DNA of 64,000 bases, taken from positions 124,001 to 188,000 of the forward strand of contig NZ_CP012546.1 in assembly GCF_002021925.1 (NCBI RefSeq), read 5' to 3'. Shown here in pieces: positions 30,034-39,921 of the stretch. Below the pieces are notes generated by a model. That model was not told the DNA's origin. It searched no databases and worked only from the letters and a program-made list of their open reading frames with translations. The translations under genes were made by a program, and so were the position numbers. Numbering within the stretch: position 1 is the first letter of the stretch; every line of letters begins with the position of its first letter. This stretch comes from Campylobacter pinnipediorum subsp. pinnipediorum (GTDB taxonomy: Bacteria; Campylobacterota; Campylobacteria; Campylobacterales; Campylobacteraceae).

Positions 30034-30768
30034 ATGAAACAAAGAGTTGTTACCGGTGTGTTGATGTTTTTGGCTGTTTTAATCATATTTTTTGTTGATA
30101 ACTATAATCTAAATTTTATAATTTTAGGTGTGGTTTTATATCTATCGTTTAAAGAAAGCATTCAGCTTTTTAAGCTTGATGGTTATGAGAAACTTGTTTT
30201 TGTTGCTCTTGCTTTTTATACATTGAGTTTTGTTTCAAATCCAATATTTTGTCTTATCTTGGCAATGCTTGTTATAGTCTCTTTTGTGGCTTATCAAAAA
30301 AGTGAAGATTTAAATCTTATTTTACCTTTTATATATCCATCAATGCCTATTTTTATGATGTGGGCTATATACTCACAATACGGAGTTGGCTATCTTGCTT
30401 GGGTTATATTGTCAGTTGTTGCAAGTGATACCGGTGCTTATTTTGTTGGAAAAAAATATGGGCATAGGCCTTTTAGTAAAAGCTCTCCAAACAAAACTCT
30501 TGAAGGTGTTTTGGCAGGCTTGTTTTTAGGAACTGTTATAGGTGCTATGTATGCAAGTTATTTTATGGAAAATGCTCTTTATTGCGCTTTTGCTAGTTTC
30601 TTGATGTGTGCTTTTGGTGTATTTGGAGACTTGTTTGAAAGCTATTTAAAAAGAAGGGTTGATATAAAAGATAGTGGAAATATACTACCCGGACACGGCG
30701 GTATGCTTGATAGGATAGATGGATACTTGTTTGCAGCACCTGTTTTACTTTGGACTTTATCGTGGTAA
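30034..30768 (+). CDS. cdsA: phosphatidate cytidylyltransferase
   Basis: 244 residues, about seven membrane helices. Makes CDP-diacylglycerol from CTP and phosphatidate, the branch point of phospholipid synthesis, in the inner membrane. The C-terminal signature SYLKRRVDIKDSGNILPGHG followed by GMLDRIDG is the family's defining motif. Overlaps the start of dxr. Confidence 0.96.
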   Translation: MKQRVVTGVLMFLAVLIIFFVDNYNLNFIILGVVLYLSFKESIQLFKLDGYEKLVFVALAFYTLSFVSNPIFCLILAMLVIVSFVAYQKSEDLNLILPFIYPSMPIFMMWAIYSQYGVGYLAWVILSVVASDTGAYFVGKKYGHRPFSKSSPNKTLEGVLAGLFLGTVIGAMYASYFMENALYCAFASFLMCAFGVFGDLFESYLKRRVDIKDSGNILPGHGGMLDRIDGYLFAAPVLLWTLSW

Positions 30769-31847
30769 TACTTGGCTCAACCGGCAGCATAGGTAAAAAT
30801 ACTCTTGATATATGCCAAAGATATGGTATCCAAGTAGAGGCTATTAGCTGCAACAATAATATCGAGTTGTTAAACGAACAAATAGCTAAATTTAATCCAA
30901 AATTTGTCTGTATTGGCGATGAAAAACTAGCTAAAAATATAAAACATAAAAATGTTTTTTGTGGCGAAGAAGGCATTGTTGATATGTTATCTGAGTGCAA
31001 AAGCCAAAAAGTTGTAAATGCTCTTGTTGGTTTTGCTGGGCTTAAGCCTAGTTTTAAGATACAAGAAATGGGAAAAACTTTGGCTTTGGCAAATAAAGAA
31101 AGCCTTGTTATAGGTGGTAAATTTTTAAAATGCGATCAAATTTTAGCGATAGATAGCGAACATTTTGGGCTTAAATTTTTGCTTTCTAACTCAGCATCAA
31201 AACCGCAAAAACTTATAATAACAGCTAGTGGCGGAGCTTTTTATAAAATCCCTGTAAACGAGCTAAAAGATGTAAAACCAGAAGATGCCTTAAAACATCC
31301 TACTTGGAGCATGGGTGCTAAGATCACGATCGATAGCGCTAGTATGGCAAATAAGCTTTTTGAAGTGCTTGAAGCTTATTGGCTTTATGGTATTAAAGAT
31401 ATAGAGGCTATCATAGAAAAAACTTCTATGATACATGCGCTTGTTGAGTTTAAAGATGGCTCAACTACAGCTCATATATCAGGAACTGATATGAGACTTG
31501 CTATAGCTCATGCGGTGCTTGATAGTGTTGATGAAAAGATAGTTTCAAGTGTTGATTTACTAAAGCTTAATGAGATAAAATTCCAAGAGATAAGCTTAGA
31601 AAAATATCCTATTTTTGGATTAAAAGATAGGGTTTTGCAAAATCCTGATTTAGGTGTTGTTATAAATGCAGCAAATGAGGTTGGTGTTTATGCTTTCTTG
31701 GATAGAAAATGTGGATTTTTAGATATTTCAAAAGTTATATTTGAGTGTGTTGATATTTTTAAAGATATAAACATAAGCGATAGAAATGATCTTTTTGTGA
31801 TAGATGATGAGGTTAGAAAACAGGCAAAAAAGATACTTGGTGTCTGA
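30762..31847 (+). CDS. dxr: 1-deoxy-D-xylulose 5-phosphate reductoisomerase
   Basis: Second step of the MEP isoprenoid pathway: NADPH-dependent conversion of DXP to MEP. Start taken at GTG 30762, giving MVILGSTGSIGKNTLD (361 residues), which fits the family better than a TTG four codons upstream. It overlaps the cdsA stop by seven bases. NADPH-binding GSTGSIG, ANKESLV, the metal-site SEHFGLKFLL, and HPTWSMGAKITIDSASMANK are all present. Confidence 0.94.
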   Translation: MVILGSTGSIGKNTLDICQRYGIQVEAISCNNNIELLNEQIAKFNPKFVCIGDEKLAKNIKHKNVFCGEEGIVDMLSECKSQKVVNALVGFAGLKPSFKIQEMGKTLALANKESLVIGGKFLKCDQILAIDSEHFGLKFLLSNSASKPQKLIITASGGAFYKIPVNELKDVKPEDALKHPTWSMGAKITIDSASMANKLFEVLEAYWLYGIKDIEAIIEKTSMIHALVEFKDGSTTAHISGTDMRLAIAHAVLDSVDEKIVSSVDLLKLNEIKFQEISLEKYPIFGLKDRVLQNPDLGVVINAANEVGVYAFLDRKCGFLDISKVIFECVDIFKDINISDRNDLFVIDDEVRKQAKKILGV

Positions 31848-31871
31848 TAAATTTAATAAAAAGGGAAAACA

Positions 31872-33113
31872 TTGACAAAATACGAGGGTTATAAATTTAA
31901 TTTTAGGCAGAGCATTTTAGGTGTTCAGTTTTTATTTGTTGCTTTTGGAGCATTGGTTTTAGTCCCTATTTTGACCGGACTTAATGCAAATGTGGCTCTT
32001 TTTACAGCAGGTATAGGAACACTTGCTTTTCAGCTTGTTACTCGCAAAAATGTCCCGCCTATATTTTTAGCTAGTTCTTTTGCATTTATAGCCCCTATGA
32101 CTTTTTCTATACAAAAATGGGGAGTTTCTGCTACTATGGGAGGCATTATAGCTGCTGGATTTATGTATGTTTTACTTAGCTTTTTGGTTAGATTTAAAGG
32201 AGAAGAGTTTTTACATAAACTTTTACCGCCTGTTGTTGTAGGACCTGTTGTTGCAACTATAGGTCTTATACTATCACCAGCTGCCGTAAAGATGGCTATG
32301 GGGGTAGGGAACGAGGCTGTTTATTCTCATGCTCAGTCGATGTTTATAGCATTTTTTACCCTGATTTGCACTATTGTTATTATGACACTTGCAAAAGGAA
32401 TATTAAAATTAATTCCTATTCTTATTGGAATTTTATTCGGATATTTGGCGTCATTTTTGATGGGTATTGTTGATTTTTCTCCTATTTCAAATGCTAGTTG
32501 GTTTGGTATTCCTGAGTTTGTATTTCCTAGTTTTGAGTGGCATGCTATTTTGTATATGATACCTATAGCCATAGCTCCAGCTATAGAACATATAGGCGAT
32601 ATGATAACTATTTCAAATGTCGCAAAAGAGGATTTTTTGAAAAAACCTGGGCTTAAAAATACACTTTTAGGCGATGGTATTGCGACTAGTTTGGCTGGAT
32701 TTTTTGGAGGACCGCCAAATACGACTTATTCTGAGGTAACGGCTGCTGTAGGTCTTACGAAATCTTACAACCCAGCTATAATGACTTGGACTGCAATAAC
32801 TGCAATTTGCCTTGCATTTATCGGAAAATTGGGCGCTGTGTTATCAACTATACCAACTCCTGTGATTGGTGGTATAATGTTGCTTTTATTTGGTGTTATA
32901 GCAAGTGTTGGTATGCAAATACTTATAAAACATAATGTTGATTTGTCTGATCCTAGAAATATAATCATAGTTTCTTTGATATTTGTATTTGCTATTGGTG
33001 GAATGATTGTTGATTTGCAATTTGTGAGTTTTTCTGGTGTTGGACTTGGTGCGATAGTTGGTATTGTGCTAAATCTAGTTTTACCAAAAACAAAACATTT
33101 TGATGAAGTGTAA
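31872..33113 (+). CDS. NCS2-family uracil/xanthine permease
   Basis: 413 residues with about 12-14 hydrophobic segments. Resembles UraA: an N-terminal GVQFLFVAFGALVLVPILTG (the Q/H helix 1 pattern), IEHIGDMITISN (the Glu of helix 8), GGPPNTTYSEVTAAVGLT (helix 10) and LLLFGVIASVG. Substrate probably uracil or xanthine; UraA is the closest by pattern. TTG start at 31872 behind AAGGGAAAAC. It sits between dxr and pgp1, which I recall as neighbours in C. jejuni, so it seems to be an insertion in a conserved order. Confidence 0.85.
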   Translation: MTKYEGYKFNFRQSILGVQFLFVAFGALVLVPILTGLNANVALFTAGIGTLAFQLVTRKNVPPIFLASSFAFIAPMTFSIQKWGVSATMGGIIAAGFMYVLLSFLVRFKGEEFLHKLLPPVVVGPVVATIGLILSPAAVKMAMGVGNEAVYSHAQSMFIAFFTLICTIVIMTLAKGILKLIPILIGILFGYLASFLMGIVDFSPISNASWFGIPEFVFPSFEWHAILYMIPIAIAPAIEHIGDMITISNVAKEDFLKKPGLKNTLLGDGIATSLAGFFGGPPNTTYSEVTAAVGLTKSYNPAIMTWTAITAICLAFIGKLGAVLSTIPTPVIGGIMLLLFGVIASVGMQILIKHNVDLSDPRNIIIVSLIFVFAIGGMIVDLQFVSFSGVGLGAIVGIVLNLVLPKTKHFDEV

Positions 33114-33143
33114 AATATTTTATATTAAAGATGGAGAGTGGAG

Positions 33144-34439
33144 TTGAAGATTATTTTTAAATTTTTTGTAATTTTTTTTGGTGTTTTGGCTTTTTCACAA
33201 AATTTAGATTATGCCCTTATTAAAAAAGGTATCCAAGACGATAATACTATGCTTTTAATAGGCGGAATCCAAGGCGATGAGCCAGGAGGCTTCTTGGCGG
33301 CTAGTATTGTTGCTACTGATTATAATATAACAAAGGGTAGTCTTTGGGTTGTTCCAAATTTAAATTTTCCAAGCATTATACAAAGATCTCGCGGAACAAA
33401 AGGCGATATGAATAGAAAATTTGCCAAGATAGATAAAGATGATCCTGACTATAGAGCCGTTATTAGTATAAAAAAACTTATAACAGATCCAAGGGTTTCT
33501 TTGATATTAAATTTGCACGATGGTAGTGGTTTTTATAGTGGTAAATATATAAGCAATGATATAAATCCTTCAAGATGGGGAAGCACTTGTATAGTGGATC
33601 AGACAAAATTGCAAGGTTCTAGTTATCCAGACTTAGAAGATATCGCTACAAGAGTTAAAAATCATATAAACTCTAAAATTTTAGATGCACACCATACTTA
33701 TCATGTGAAAAATACAAGAACAGCAGAGGGCGATGTTGAGATGCTGAAATCTCTTACATATTATGCTGTTACTCAAAACAAATCAGCATTTGCAAACGAA
33801 GCTAGTAAAAACTTAAATGCAGAAGAAAGGACTTATTATCATCTTCTTGCTATTGAGGAGTATATGAGGGTTGTTGGTATAGAGTTTACTAGGCCATTTG
33901 AACTTGATGTAAAGAGCGTTAAAAAAGCTATAGAAAAAGAAATTCATCTAAGTTTTTTTAACAATATGTTTGTTTTAAATCTTATAGATACTCGCTCTGC
34001 TTTAACATATATACCGCTTAAAATTGGAGTTGAATTAGAATATGTCTCTACTAATCCTCTTTTGGCTGTTATAAAAGAAGGTAATGGATATAAGGTTCAA
34101 TATGGAAATAGATTTGTAACAAAATTAATTCCTCAATATTTCGAATATGGAAAAAAAATAGATACGATAAAAGTCATTGTTGATGGAAAAGAGGAGATAC
34201 TTCAAAGCGGCACTAAGGTAAGTGTTGAAAACTTTTTTAATATAGAAAAACAAAATGGCATAAGAGTTAATGTTATAGGCTATAACTCCGGTAAAATAGA
34301 CGAGAGTGATGAAAATATATATAGAAAAAATATGATAACTAGATATTCTACGGATAAAGCTGGTAAGATATATAGGGTTGAGTTATATGAGATAAATAGC
34401 AATAAATTTGTAGGTATGTTTTTGGTGGAATTTGTATGA
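33144..34439 (+). CDS. pgp1: peptidoglycan DL-carboxypeptidase Pgp1
   Basis: Family member of the cell-shape enzyme that trims muropeptide tripeptides to dipeptides and gives Campylobacter its helical form. About 431 residues from the TTG at 33144, which has GGAG at good spacing (a GTG two codons upstream is the alternative). N-terminal signal peptide (IIFKFFVIFFGVLAFS). M14-like metal site in the variant form QxxE (IGGIQGDEPGG, Gln43 and Glu46), with a later His in LNLHDGSGF (His125). The location between dxr and tsaD supports the assignment. Overlaps tsaD by four bases. Confidence 0.85.
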   Translation: MKIIFKFFVIFFGVLAFSQNLDYALIKKGIQDDNTMLLIGGIQGDEPGGFLAASIVATDYNITKGSLWVVPNLNFPSIIQRSRGTKGDMNRKFAKIDKDDPDYRAVISIKKLITDPRVSLILNLHDGSGFYSGKYISNDINPSRWGSTCIVDQTKLQGSSYPDLEDIATRVKNHINSKILDAHHTYHVKNTRTAEGDVEMLKSLTYYAVTQNKSAFANEASKNLNAEERTYYHLLAIEEYMRVVGIEFTRPFELDVKSVKKAIEKEIHLSFFNNMFVLNLIDTRSALTYIPLKIGVELEYVSTNPLLAVIKEGNGYKVQYGNRFVTKLIPQYFEYGKKIDTIKVIVDGKEEILQSGTKVSVENFFNIEKQNGIRVNVIGYNSGKIDESDENIYRKNMITRYSTDKAGKIYRVELYEINSNKFVGMFLVEFV

Positions 34440-35434
34440 TACTTGCTATAGAAAGTAGCTGTGATGACAGCTCTTTAGCACTTTTAAAAATTGATACATT
34501 ACAGCTAGTTTATCACAAAAAAATATCCCAAGAAAGTGAGCATAATTTATTTGGTGGCGTTGTTCCAGAACTTGCAGCTAGACTCCATACAAAAGCTTTA
34601 CCAAATCTAGTAGATGAGATAAAAGAGTATTTTAATGATATAAGGGCTGTTGCTGTTACAAACGAACCTGGTCTTAGTGTAAGCTTGATAGGTGGAGTTA
34701 GTATGGCAAAAACTCTAAGCATGGGGCTAAAGGTCCCGCTTATAACCGTAAATCATCTTGTTGGACATATATATTCGCTATTTTTGGATTCAAAGGCAAG
34801 GTTTCCAATGGGTGTTCTTTTAGTGAGTGGCGGACATACTATGGTTCTTGAAATAGATGAGGATAAAAACATCGCAATTTTAGCCTCTACAAGCGATGAT
34901 AGTTTTGGCGAAAGCTTTGATAAGGTGGCTAAAATGCTTGGTTTGGGTTATCCCGGGGGCGGTATAGTGGCTAATTATGCTACAAAATCAACAAATAAAG
35001 ATCGTTTTAAATTTCCAATTCCATTGCTTGGAGATAAAAGATTAGAGTATAGCTTTTCTGGTCTTAAAAATGCAGTTAGACTTGTTATACAAAAGATAGA
35101 TAATATAAATGAAAGCGATATTTCTGATATATGTTTTGCTTTTGAAAATGCAGCTTGTTTGCATATAATGGATAAATTAAAACGTATCTTTGATGAGAAA
35201 AAATTTAAAGTTTTTGGTGTAGTTGGTGGTGCAAGTGCGAATTTAAACTTGCGCTCAAGACTCAATGAACTTTGTCAAAGACACAATACAGAGCTTTTAA
35301 TGGCGCCTTTGGAGTTTTGTTCTGATAATGCTTTTATGATAGCAAGAGCAGCTAGAGAAAAATACTTACAAGGCGATTTTATTGATTATGATAAGATACA
35401 GATAAATCCAAGAAGTGTTTTAGATAGGGCATAA
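34436..35434 (+). CDS. tsaD: tRNA threonylcarbamoyladenosine transferase TsaD
   Basis: 332 residues, ASKHA-fold. Transfers the threonylcarbamoyl group to A37 of ANN-decoding tRNAs. Typical motifs are ILAIESSCDDSSLALL, the metal-binding VNHLVGHIYS (two His), LLVSGGHT and GVVGGASANLNLRSRL. Overlaps pgp1 by four bases, with one base to pseI. Confidence 0.96.
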   Translation: MILAIESSCDDSSLALLKIDTLQLVYHKKISQESEHNLFGGVVPELAARLHTKALPNLVDEIKEYFNDIRAVAVTNEPGLSVSLIGGVSMAKTLSMGLKVPLITVNHLVGHIYSLFLDSKARFPMGVLLVSGGHTMVLEIDEDKNIAILASTSDDSFGESFDKVAKMLGLGYPGGGIVANYATKSTNKDRFKFPIPLLGDKRLEYSFSGLKNAVRLVIQKIDNINESDISDICFAFENAACLHIMDKLKRIFDEKKFKVFGVVGGASANLNLRSRLNELCQRHNTELLMAPLEFCSDNAFMIARAAREKYLQGDFIDYDKIQINPRSVLDRA

Positions 35435-35435
35435 A

Positions 35436-36464
35436 ATGAAAATAGCAGATTTTGATACTAGTAAAAAAGTTTTTATCATAGCCGAGCTTTCGGCAAACCA
35501 TTCAGGTAAGTTAAAAACAGCCATAGAAACTATAAAAGCGGCTAAAAGAGCAGGGGCTGATGCTATAAAACTTCAAACATATACAGCAGATAGTCTTACT
35601 TTGGATTGCCAAAATGATGATTTTTTGCTTAAAGATGGTTTATGGAAAGGTCAAAATTTATATAAACTTTACCAAGATGCATTAACTCCAAGAGAGTGGC
35701 ATTTTGAGCTTTTTAAAGTAGCTAAAGAGGAGGGGCTTATATGTTTTTCTAGCCCTTTTTCTAAAGAAGATGTTGAATTTTTAGAACAATTTAATCCTCC
35801 TGCTTATAAGATAGCAAGTTTTGAGGCAAATGATTGTGACTTTATAAATTATGTTGCTAAAAAATCAAAACCAATGATAATTTCAACAGGGATTATTAAC
35901 GAAGATGAGATATTGTCAGCCGTAAATGCTTGTAAAGAGGCAAAAAATAATGACATAGCATTGTTAAAATGCACATCTAGCTACCCATCTCCATTAAATG
36001 AAATGAATCTAAAAAATATTGCAACAATGAAAAAAGCATTCAACGTAGAGATAGGTTTTTCTGATCATACTTTGGGTATTGTAGCACCTGTTGTTGCTGT
36101 TAGCCTTGGTGCTAGAATAGTGGAAAAACATTTTATTTTAAATAAAAATATAAAAAGTGTAGATGAGGCATTTTCTTTGGATGAAAATGAGTTTAAAGAT
36201 ATGGTAAATGCCGTTAGAAATACCGAGGCTTTGCTTGGACAAGATGAGTTTGTGCTTGATTCAAAGAGTATCAAAGGTAGAGAATTTGCAAGATCTATTT
36301 ATGCAAGTAAAGATATAAAAGAAGGTGAGAAATTTAGTAATGATAATATAAGGGTTGTAAGACCTGGTTTTGGGTTACATCCTAGGTTTAAAAAAGAACT
36401 TATTGGCAAAGTTGCTAAAAGAAATATAAAATTTGCCGATAGAATAAGAGAAGAAGATTTATAA
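35436..36464 (+). CDS. pseI: pseudaminic acid synthase
   Basis: Condenses the PseG product with phosphoenolpyruvate to pseudaminic acid. 342 residues: N-terminal NeuB TIM barrel (FIIAELSANHSGKLKTA; CFSSPFSKEDVEFLE; EIGFSDHTLG) and a C-terminal SAF/antifreeze-like domain (RSIYASKDIKEGEKFS to the end). Closer to PseI than to NeuB or LegI by the start and by the company it keeps. It lies 28 kb from pseBCFG, directly before a Maf glycosyltransferase gene. Confidence 0.94.
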   Translation: MKIADFDTSKKVFIIAELSANHSGKLKTAIETIKAAKRAGADAIKLQTYTADSLTLDCQNDDFLLKDGLWKGQNLYKLYQDALTPREWHFELFKVAKEEGLICFSSPFSKEDVEFLEQFNPPAYKIASFEANDCDFINYVAKKSKPMIISTGIINEDEILSAVNACKEAKNNDIALLKCTSSYPSPLNEMNLKNIATMKKAFNVEIGFSDHTLGIVAPVVAVSLGARIVEKHFILNKNIKSVDEAFSLDENEFKDMVNAVRNTEALLGQDEFVLDSKSIKGREFARSIYASKDIKEGEKFSNDNIRVVRPGFGLHPRFKKELIGKVAKRNIKFADRIREEDL

Positions 36465-36473
36465 GGAGCTCTT

Positions 36474-38408
36474 TTGAATAACACACAAGATACAATTTTT
36501 GAAAAGAATTTACAGGCACTTTTTCAACAAGATGAAATTTTAGCGGCTCGTCTTTTTGCTATAACATCAAATGAAAAATACGATGTTTATATCGGTAAAA
36601 ATGATCCTATAGATATAAATATTATAGATAAAAAAACTTTAAAGTATGTGTATAATAACCCATCTAAAGATGTTCACGATATGCTTGAAAGTTTAGAGAA
36701 AAAATATAAGCGTTATCCGGTTATGTTTTTTTATGGTCTTGGTAATGGTGTTTTATTTAAAGCTCTTTTGCAAAATAAAACTCATCAAAGGATAGTAGTT
36801 GTAGAGCCTGAGCTTGAAATAATTTATATAGCATTAAATTTAATAGATCTTTCAGAAGATATTAGAAGCGAAAGATTGGTATTGTTTTACTCTGAACTTG
36901 CTACATATTCGCAATTTTATTTTTTGGCTTCTAAAAGCGAGTTTTCTGTGTTTTCAAAGCTTTATGATCTGCATGTGCATTCTGAGTTTTATGAGAATTT
37001 TGAAGAGGATTTGACAAGGATTAATGCTGATTTTACAAAGGCTATATCTCAAATGGTGGTAAGTCATGGAAACAGCATAGATGATAACTTGCAGGGCATT
37101 AGACAAAACTTAGAAAATATCGTTCACACCTTAACTAATTATTCTTATGTGGATTTGGTTAAAAAAAGACATAAATTAATGGATACGGCCGTTATCGTTG
37201 CTACTGGGCCATCTTTGGACAAACAGCTTCCTGTACTTAAAAAAATAGCACCTTATGTTAGTGTTATTAGTTTGGATGCCTCTTATCCTATACTTCTTAA
37301 ACATGGCATTGTGCCTGATTATGTAACTTCTATTGAAAGGGTCGTTGCAACATCTACTTTTTTTGATAAAAAAGATAAAAAGATAGATAAAGATATATAT
37401 TTTATAGTCGCATCTTTAACACATAAAGAAACAATAAAAAAAATACTCCCAAGAAAACTAGTTCTTACAATGCGCCCAACACAAGATGAAAAGACTATGA
37501 GACTAGACAAGTTCGGCTACCTAGGCATTGGTCATAGCACTGCAAATCAAGCTTATCAATTTGCTTACGTTTTAGGTCATAAAAATATAGTTCTTATAGG
37601 ACAAGACTTGGCATTTGCGCCAGATGGTTCTAGTCATGCTAAAGGTCATGCTTTTGCTCAAAGTGATGAGTTTCTTTATACTACTGCTTATGGCGGCGAA
37701 GGAGAGGTGAGAACTACTTATATATGGAATTTATTTAAGAACCAATATGAAAAAGATATAGAAAATTCATCAAAAGAGGATGTTGTTACATATAACTGTA
37801 CCGAAGGTGGTGCTAGGATAAATGGCACTATAGAGCGTGGCTTTGAAGAGACTATGCAAGAGCTTTGTAAGGATAAGGAGATTAAAAATCTACCGAATAT
37901 AAATAAAGTAAGTTACAAAGAGGCAAATAAACATCTTTTAAAAATTTATCGATATGTGATTAAAAAAACAGCTATACAAACAGAAGCAAAAAATAAAGTA
38001 GAAGCTGCTTTTTTGGAAATTACTCCGAAGATAGATGAGTTGTTGGAATTAAAAAATAATAATAAGATAGAAGAAAAGCATTTTAAGGATTTGGTAAAAA
38101 TTTCTAAAAAGATAGATAAGCTAAAAGATTTTTTAAGTTCAAAAAGGATTATGGGGCATATAGAAAATATACTTACAATATCTGTATTTTATCAAGAGTT
38201 AGAGCTTGCTAAAATCGCGGTAGCTCCAAGCGATACCACAAAGGAAAAAATAGATAAGTTGTTGGAATGGGGTGAGATACATAAGTATTGGATGTTTTCG
38301 CTGGCAGGTGGACTTGATGCTGATATCAAAACTACCACAAAAGCTAGTAAAAACTTAATAAAAGAGCTTAAAAAAAGGAATATATTTCCTGAAAATAAAA
38401 GTAAGTGA
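36474..38408 (+). CDS. motility accessory factor (flagellin glycosyltransferase), Maf/PseE family
   Basis: 644 residues, TTG start at 36474 behind AAGGAG. The central DUF115/6-hydroxymethylpterin-pyrophosphokinase-like domain shows VIVATGPSLDKQLPVLKKI, SVISLDASYPILLKHGIVPDYV and IGQDLAFAPDGSSHA. N-terminal region about 1-200; a helical C-terminus from about 490. Maf proteins move pseudaminic acid from CMP-Pse onto flagellin Ser/Thr before export. The position right after pseI supports that. Whether it is PseE or another paralogue cannot be told. Confidence 0.9.
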   Translation: MNNTQDTIFEKNLQALFQQDEILAARLFAITSNEKYDVYIGKNDPIDINIIDKKTLKYVYNNPSKDVHDMLESLEKKYKRYPVMFFYGLGNGVLFKALLQNKTHQRIVVVEPELEIIYIALNLIDLSEDIRSERLVLFYSELATYSQFYFLASKSEFSVFSKLYDLHVHSEFYENFEEDLTRINADFTKAISQMVVSHGNSIDDNLQGIRQNLENIVHTLTNYSYVDLVKKRHKLMDTAVIVATGPSLDKQLPVLKKIAPYVSVISLDASYPILLKHGIVPDYVTSIERVVATSTFFDKKDKKIDKDIYFIVASLTHKETIKKILPRKLVLTMRPTQDEKTMRLDKFGYLGIGHSTANQAYQFAYVLGHKNIVLIGQDLAFAPDGSSHAKGHAFAQSDEFLYTTAYGGEGEVRTTYIWNLFKNQYEKDIENSSKEDVVTYNCTEGGARINGTIERGFEETMQELCKDKEIKNLPNINKVSYKEANKHLLKIYRYVIKKTAIQTEAKNKVEAAFLEITPKIDELLELKNNNKIEEKHFKDLVKISKKIDKLKDFLSSKRIMGHIENILTISVFYQELELAKIAVAPSDTTKEKIDKLLEWGEIHKYWMFSLAGGLDADIKTTTKASKNLIKELKKRNIFPENKSK

Positions 38409-38414
38409 GAGCAA

Positions 38415-38942
38415 GTGAAATTTTTTTATTTTTTATTTTTTATTTTATTATCTTTGTTTGCAAATGATGACGAATTATTAAAAGAAGCCCAGAATGCTTA
38501 TAAAAATTATGATTGTGTAAAGGCTGAAAAACTCTATAAACAGCTAGCTAATAAAAACAATCCTGATGCTATTTTTACTTATGCGTGGCTGCTTGAAAAG
38601 GGCGAGTGTGTAAAACGTGATTATGCTGAAGCTAGAAAGTATTATGAGCTTGGCATAAAAAGTGATGATGTAAACGTTCAGAAACTATCAAATTATAGGC
38701 TTGGTCTTTTGCTTATAGCAAATAGGGGCGGAGATGAAGATGAAAGTAATAGGGTTCTTTCTTTATGGGGTACTGCTGAAAGATTAGGGTATTTCCAAGC
38801 AAGTTTGGCTATAGGAATGCTTTATTTAAGAGGAAATATAGTAGAACAAAATGATAAATTAGCTAGAGAGTATTTTAATAGAGCTTGTGATAATGATATA
38901 AAAGAGGCTTGCACAATAATATCTAATTTAAAAATAAAATAA
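38415..38942 (+). CDS. periplasmic Sel1-repeat protein
   Basis: 175 residues from a GTG at 38415. Signal peptide (FFYFLFFILLSLFA), then short helical repeats of the Sel1/TPR type: AIFTYAWLLEKGECVKRDYAEARKYYE and SLAIGMLYLRGNIVEQNDKLAREYF are clear units, with a third, more divergent one between. Sel1 proteins in this class are usually secreted adaptor-like proteins; the partner is unknown. Several cysteines (34, 54, 161 and about 167) could form disulphides. Six bases after the Maf gene. Confidence 0.75.
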   Translation: MKFFYFLFFILLSLFANDDELLKEAQNAYKNYDCVKAEKLYKQLANKNNPDAIFTYAWLLEKGECVKRDYAEARKYYELGIKSDDVNVQKLSNYRLGLLLIANRGGDEDESNRVLSLWGTAERLGYFQASLAIGMLYLRGNIVEQNDKLAREYFNRACDNDIKEACTIISNLKIK

Positions 38943-38943
38943 A

Positions 38944-38969
38944 TTTAAGCCTAAATTTTTAGGCTTAAA
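38944..38969. terminator. bidirectional terminator
   Basis: TTTAAGCCTAAA (38944-38955) and TTTAGGCTTAAA (38958-38969) form a 12-bp stem with few loop bases, between the convergent Sel1 and efp genes. A/T flanks on both sides suit termination of both. Confidence 0.8.
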
Positions 38970-38971
38970 AA

Positions 38972-39538
38972 TTACTTACTAACTCTTTCTATGTATTCAC
39001 TGCGAACAGTATCTACTCTGATAGTTTCGCCTTCTAAAACGTGAAAAGGTATTTGAATTACTGCACCACTTTCAAGTGTAGCTGGTTTTTTGCCGCCTTG
39101 AGAGTCGCCTTTGAAGTTAGGTGGTGTTTCTACTATTTTTAATTCAACAACTTGAGGAACTTCAACACCTATTGCGTTACCGTTGTGAAATAAAATATCT
39201 ACCATCATTCCATCAATCATCCATTTTTTAGCATCGCCAATATCATCATCAGCTATTGAAACTTGTTCGTATGTAACTGTGTCCATAAATTGGCAATATT
39301 CACCATCATCATATAGATATTGCATTTGTTTTTCTTCTAAATTTGGTTGTTCGCATTTATCACCAGCATGAAATGTCTTTTCTAAGACTTTCCCGTCTAC
39401 AAAAGATTTGATTCTTGCACGAACAAATGCAGCTCCTTTGCCAGGTTTTACGTGTTGATATTCAACAATTTTGTAAGGCACGCCGTCCATTTCTATCTTT
39501 AAGCCTTTTTTTAAATCACCCATAGAGTATGAAGCCAT
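38972..39538 (-). CDS. efp: elongation factor P
   Basis: 188 residues, three beta-barrel domains. Relieves ribosome stalling at polyproline. The tip loop [15 protein letters not shown] has Lys34, the residue modified in many bacteria. The C-terminal signature [23 protein letters not shown] is complete. AAGGAG ribosome site. Probably transcribed from the small gene upstream (39921), 71 bases away. Confidence 0.97.
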   Translation of the reverse strand: MASYSMGDLKKGLKIEMDGVPYKIVEYQHVKPGKGAAFVRARIKSFVDGKVLEKTFHAGDKCEQPNLEEKQMQYLYDDGEYCQFMDTVTYEQVSIADDDIGDAKKWMIDGMMVDILFHNGNAIGVEVPQVVELKIVETPPNFKGDSQGGKKPATLESGAVIQIPFHVLEGETIRVDTVRSEYIERVSK

Positions 39539-39609
39539 TTTATCTCCTTAATAGTATTAAAAGCTTGCAATTATATCAAAATCAAATTTAAAATTGCAAA
39601 ATTAGGTGT

Positions 39610-39921
39610 TTATACACCTAATATATAATATGTTGTTTCGTTTATTTTTTTTAGATTCATTTTATATTTTTTTGCCCAATTTTGTATAATGTTTTCAACA
39701 TTTTGTCTTATTTCTTCTATTGTAGCTACATTTTTTATTTTTAGTCTATCTTCGCTACCGCTCATAGCGACAAAGCAAAGATGAGGTTTTAAATGATCGT
39801 GTAGCTCTAAAACTTGTTTTATTTCTAATCCATCTGTGTTGTTTAAAATTCTCTTTATTTGAGCTTCATTAGCTTCATCTGTATTATATCCAAGTTGAGT
39901 CAATAAGCCTTTGTGATCCAT
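39610..39921 (-). CDS. conserved small protein of unknown function
   Basis: 103 residues from the ATG at 39921, which has AAAGGAT properly spaced; an in-frame upstream start would add 12 unlikely residues. Mixed helical protein with no membrane segment (LLTQLGYNTDEANEAQIKRIL; VLELHDHLKPHLCFVAMSGSEDRLKIKN). I recall an uncharacterised gene beside efp in C. jejuni as well, so a conserved pair is likely. Function unknown. Confidence 0.65.
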   Translation of the reverse strand: MDHKGLLTQLGYNTDEANEAQIKRILNNTDGLEIKQVLELHDHLKPHLCFVAMSGSEDRLKIKNVATIEEIRQNVENIIQNWAKKYKMNLKKINETTYYILGV

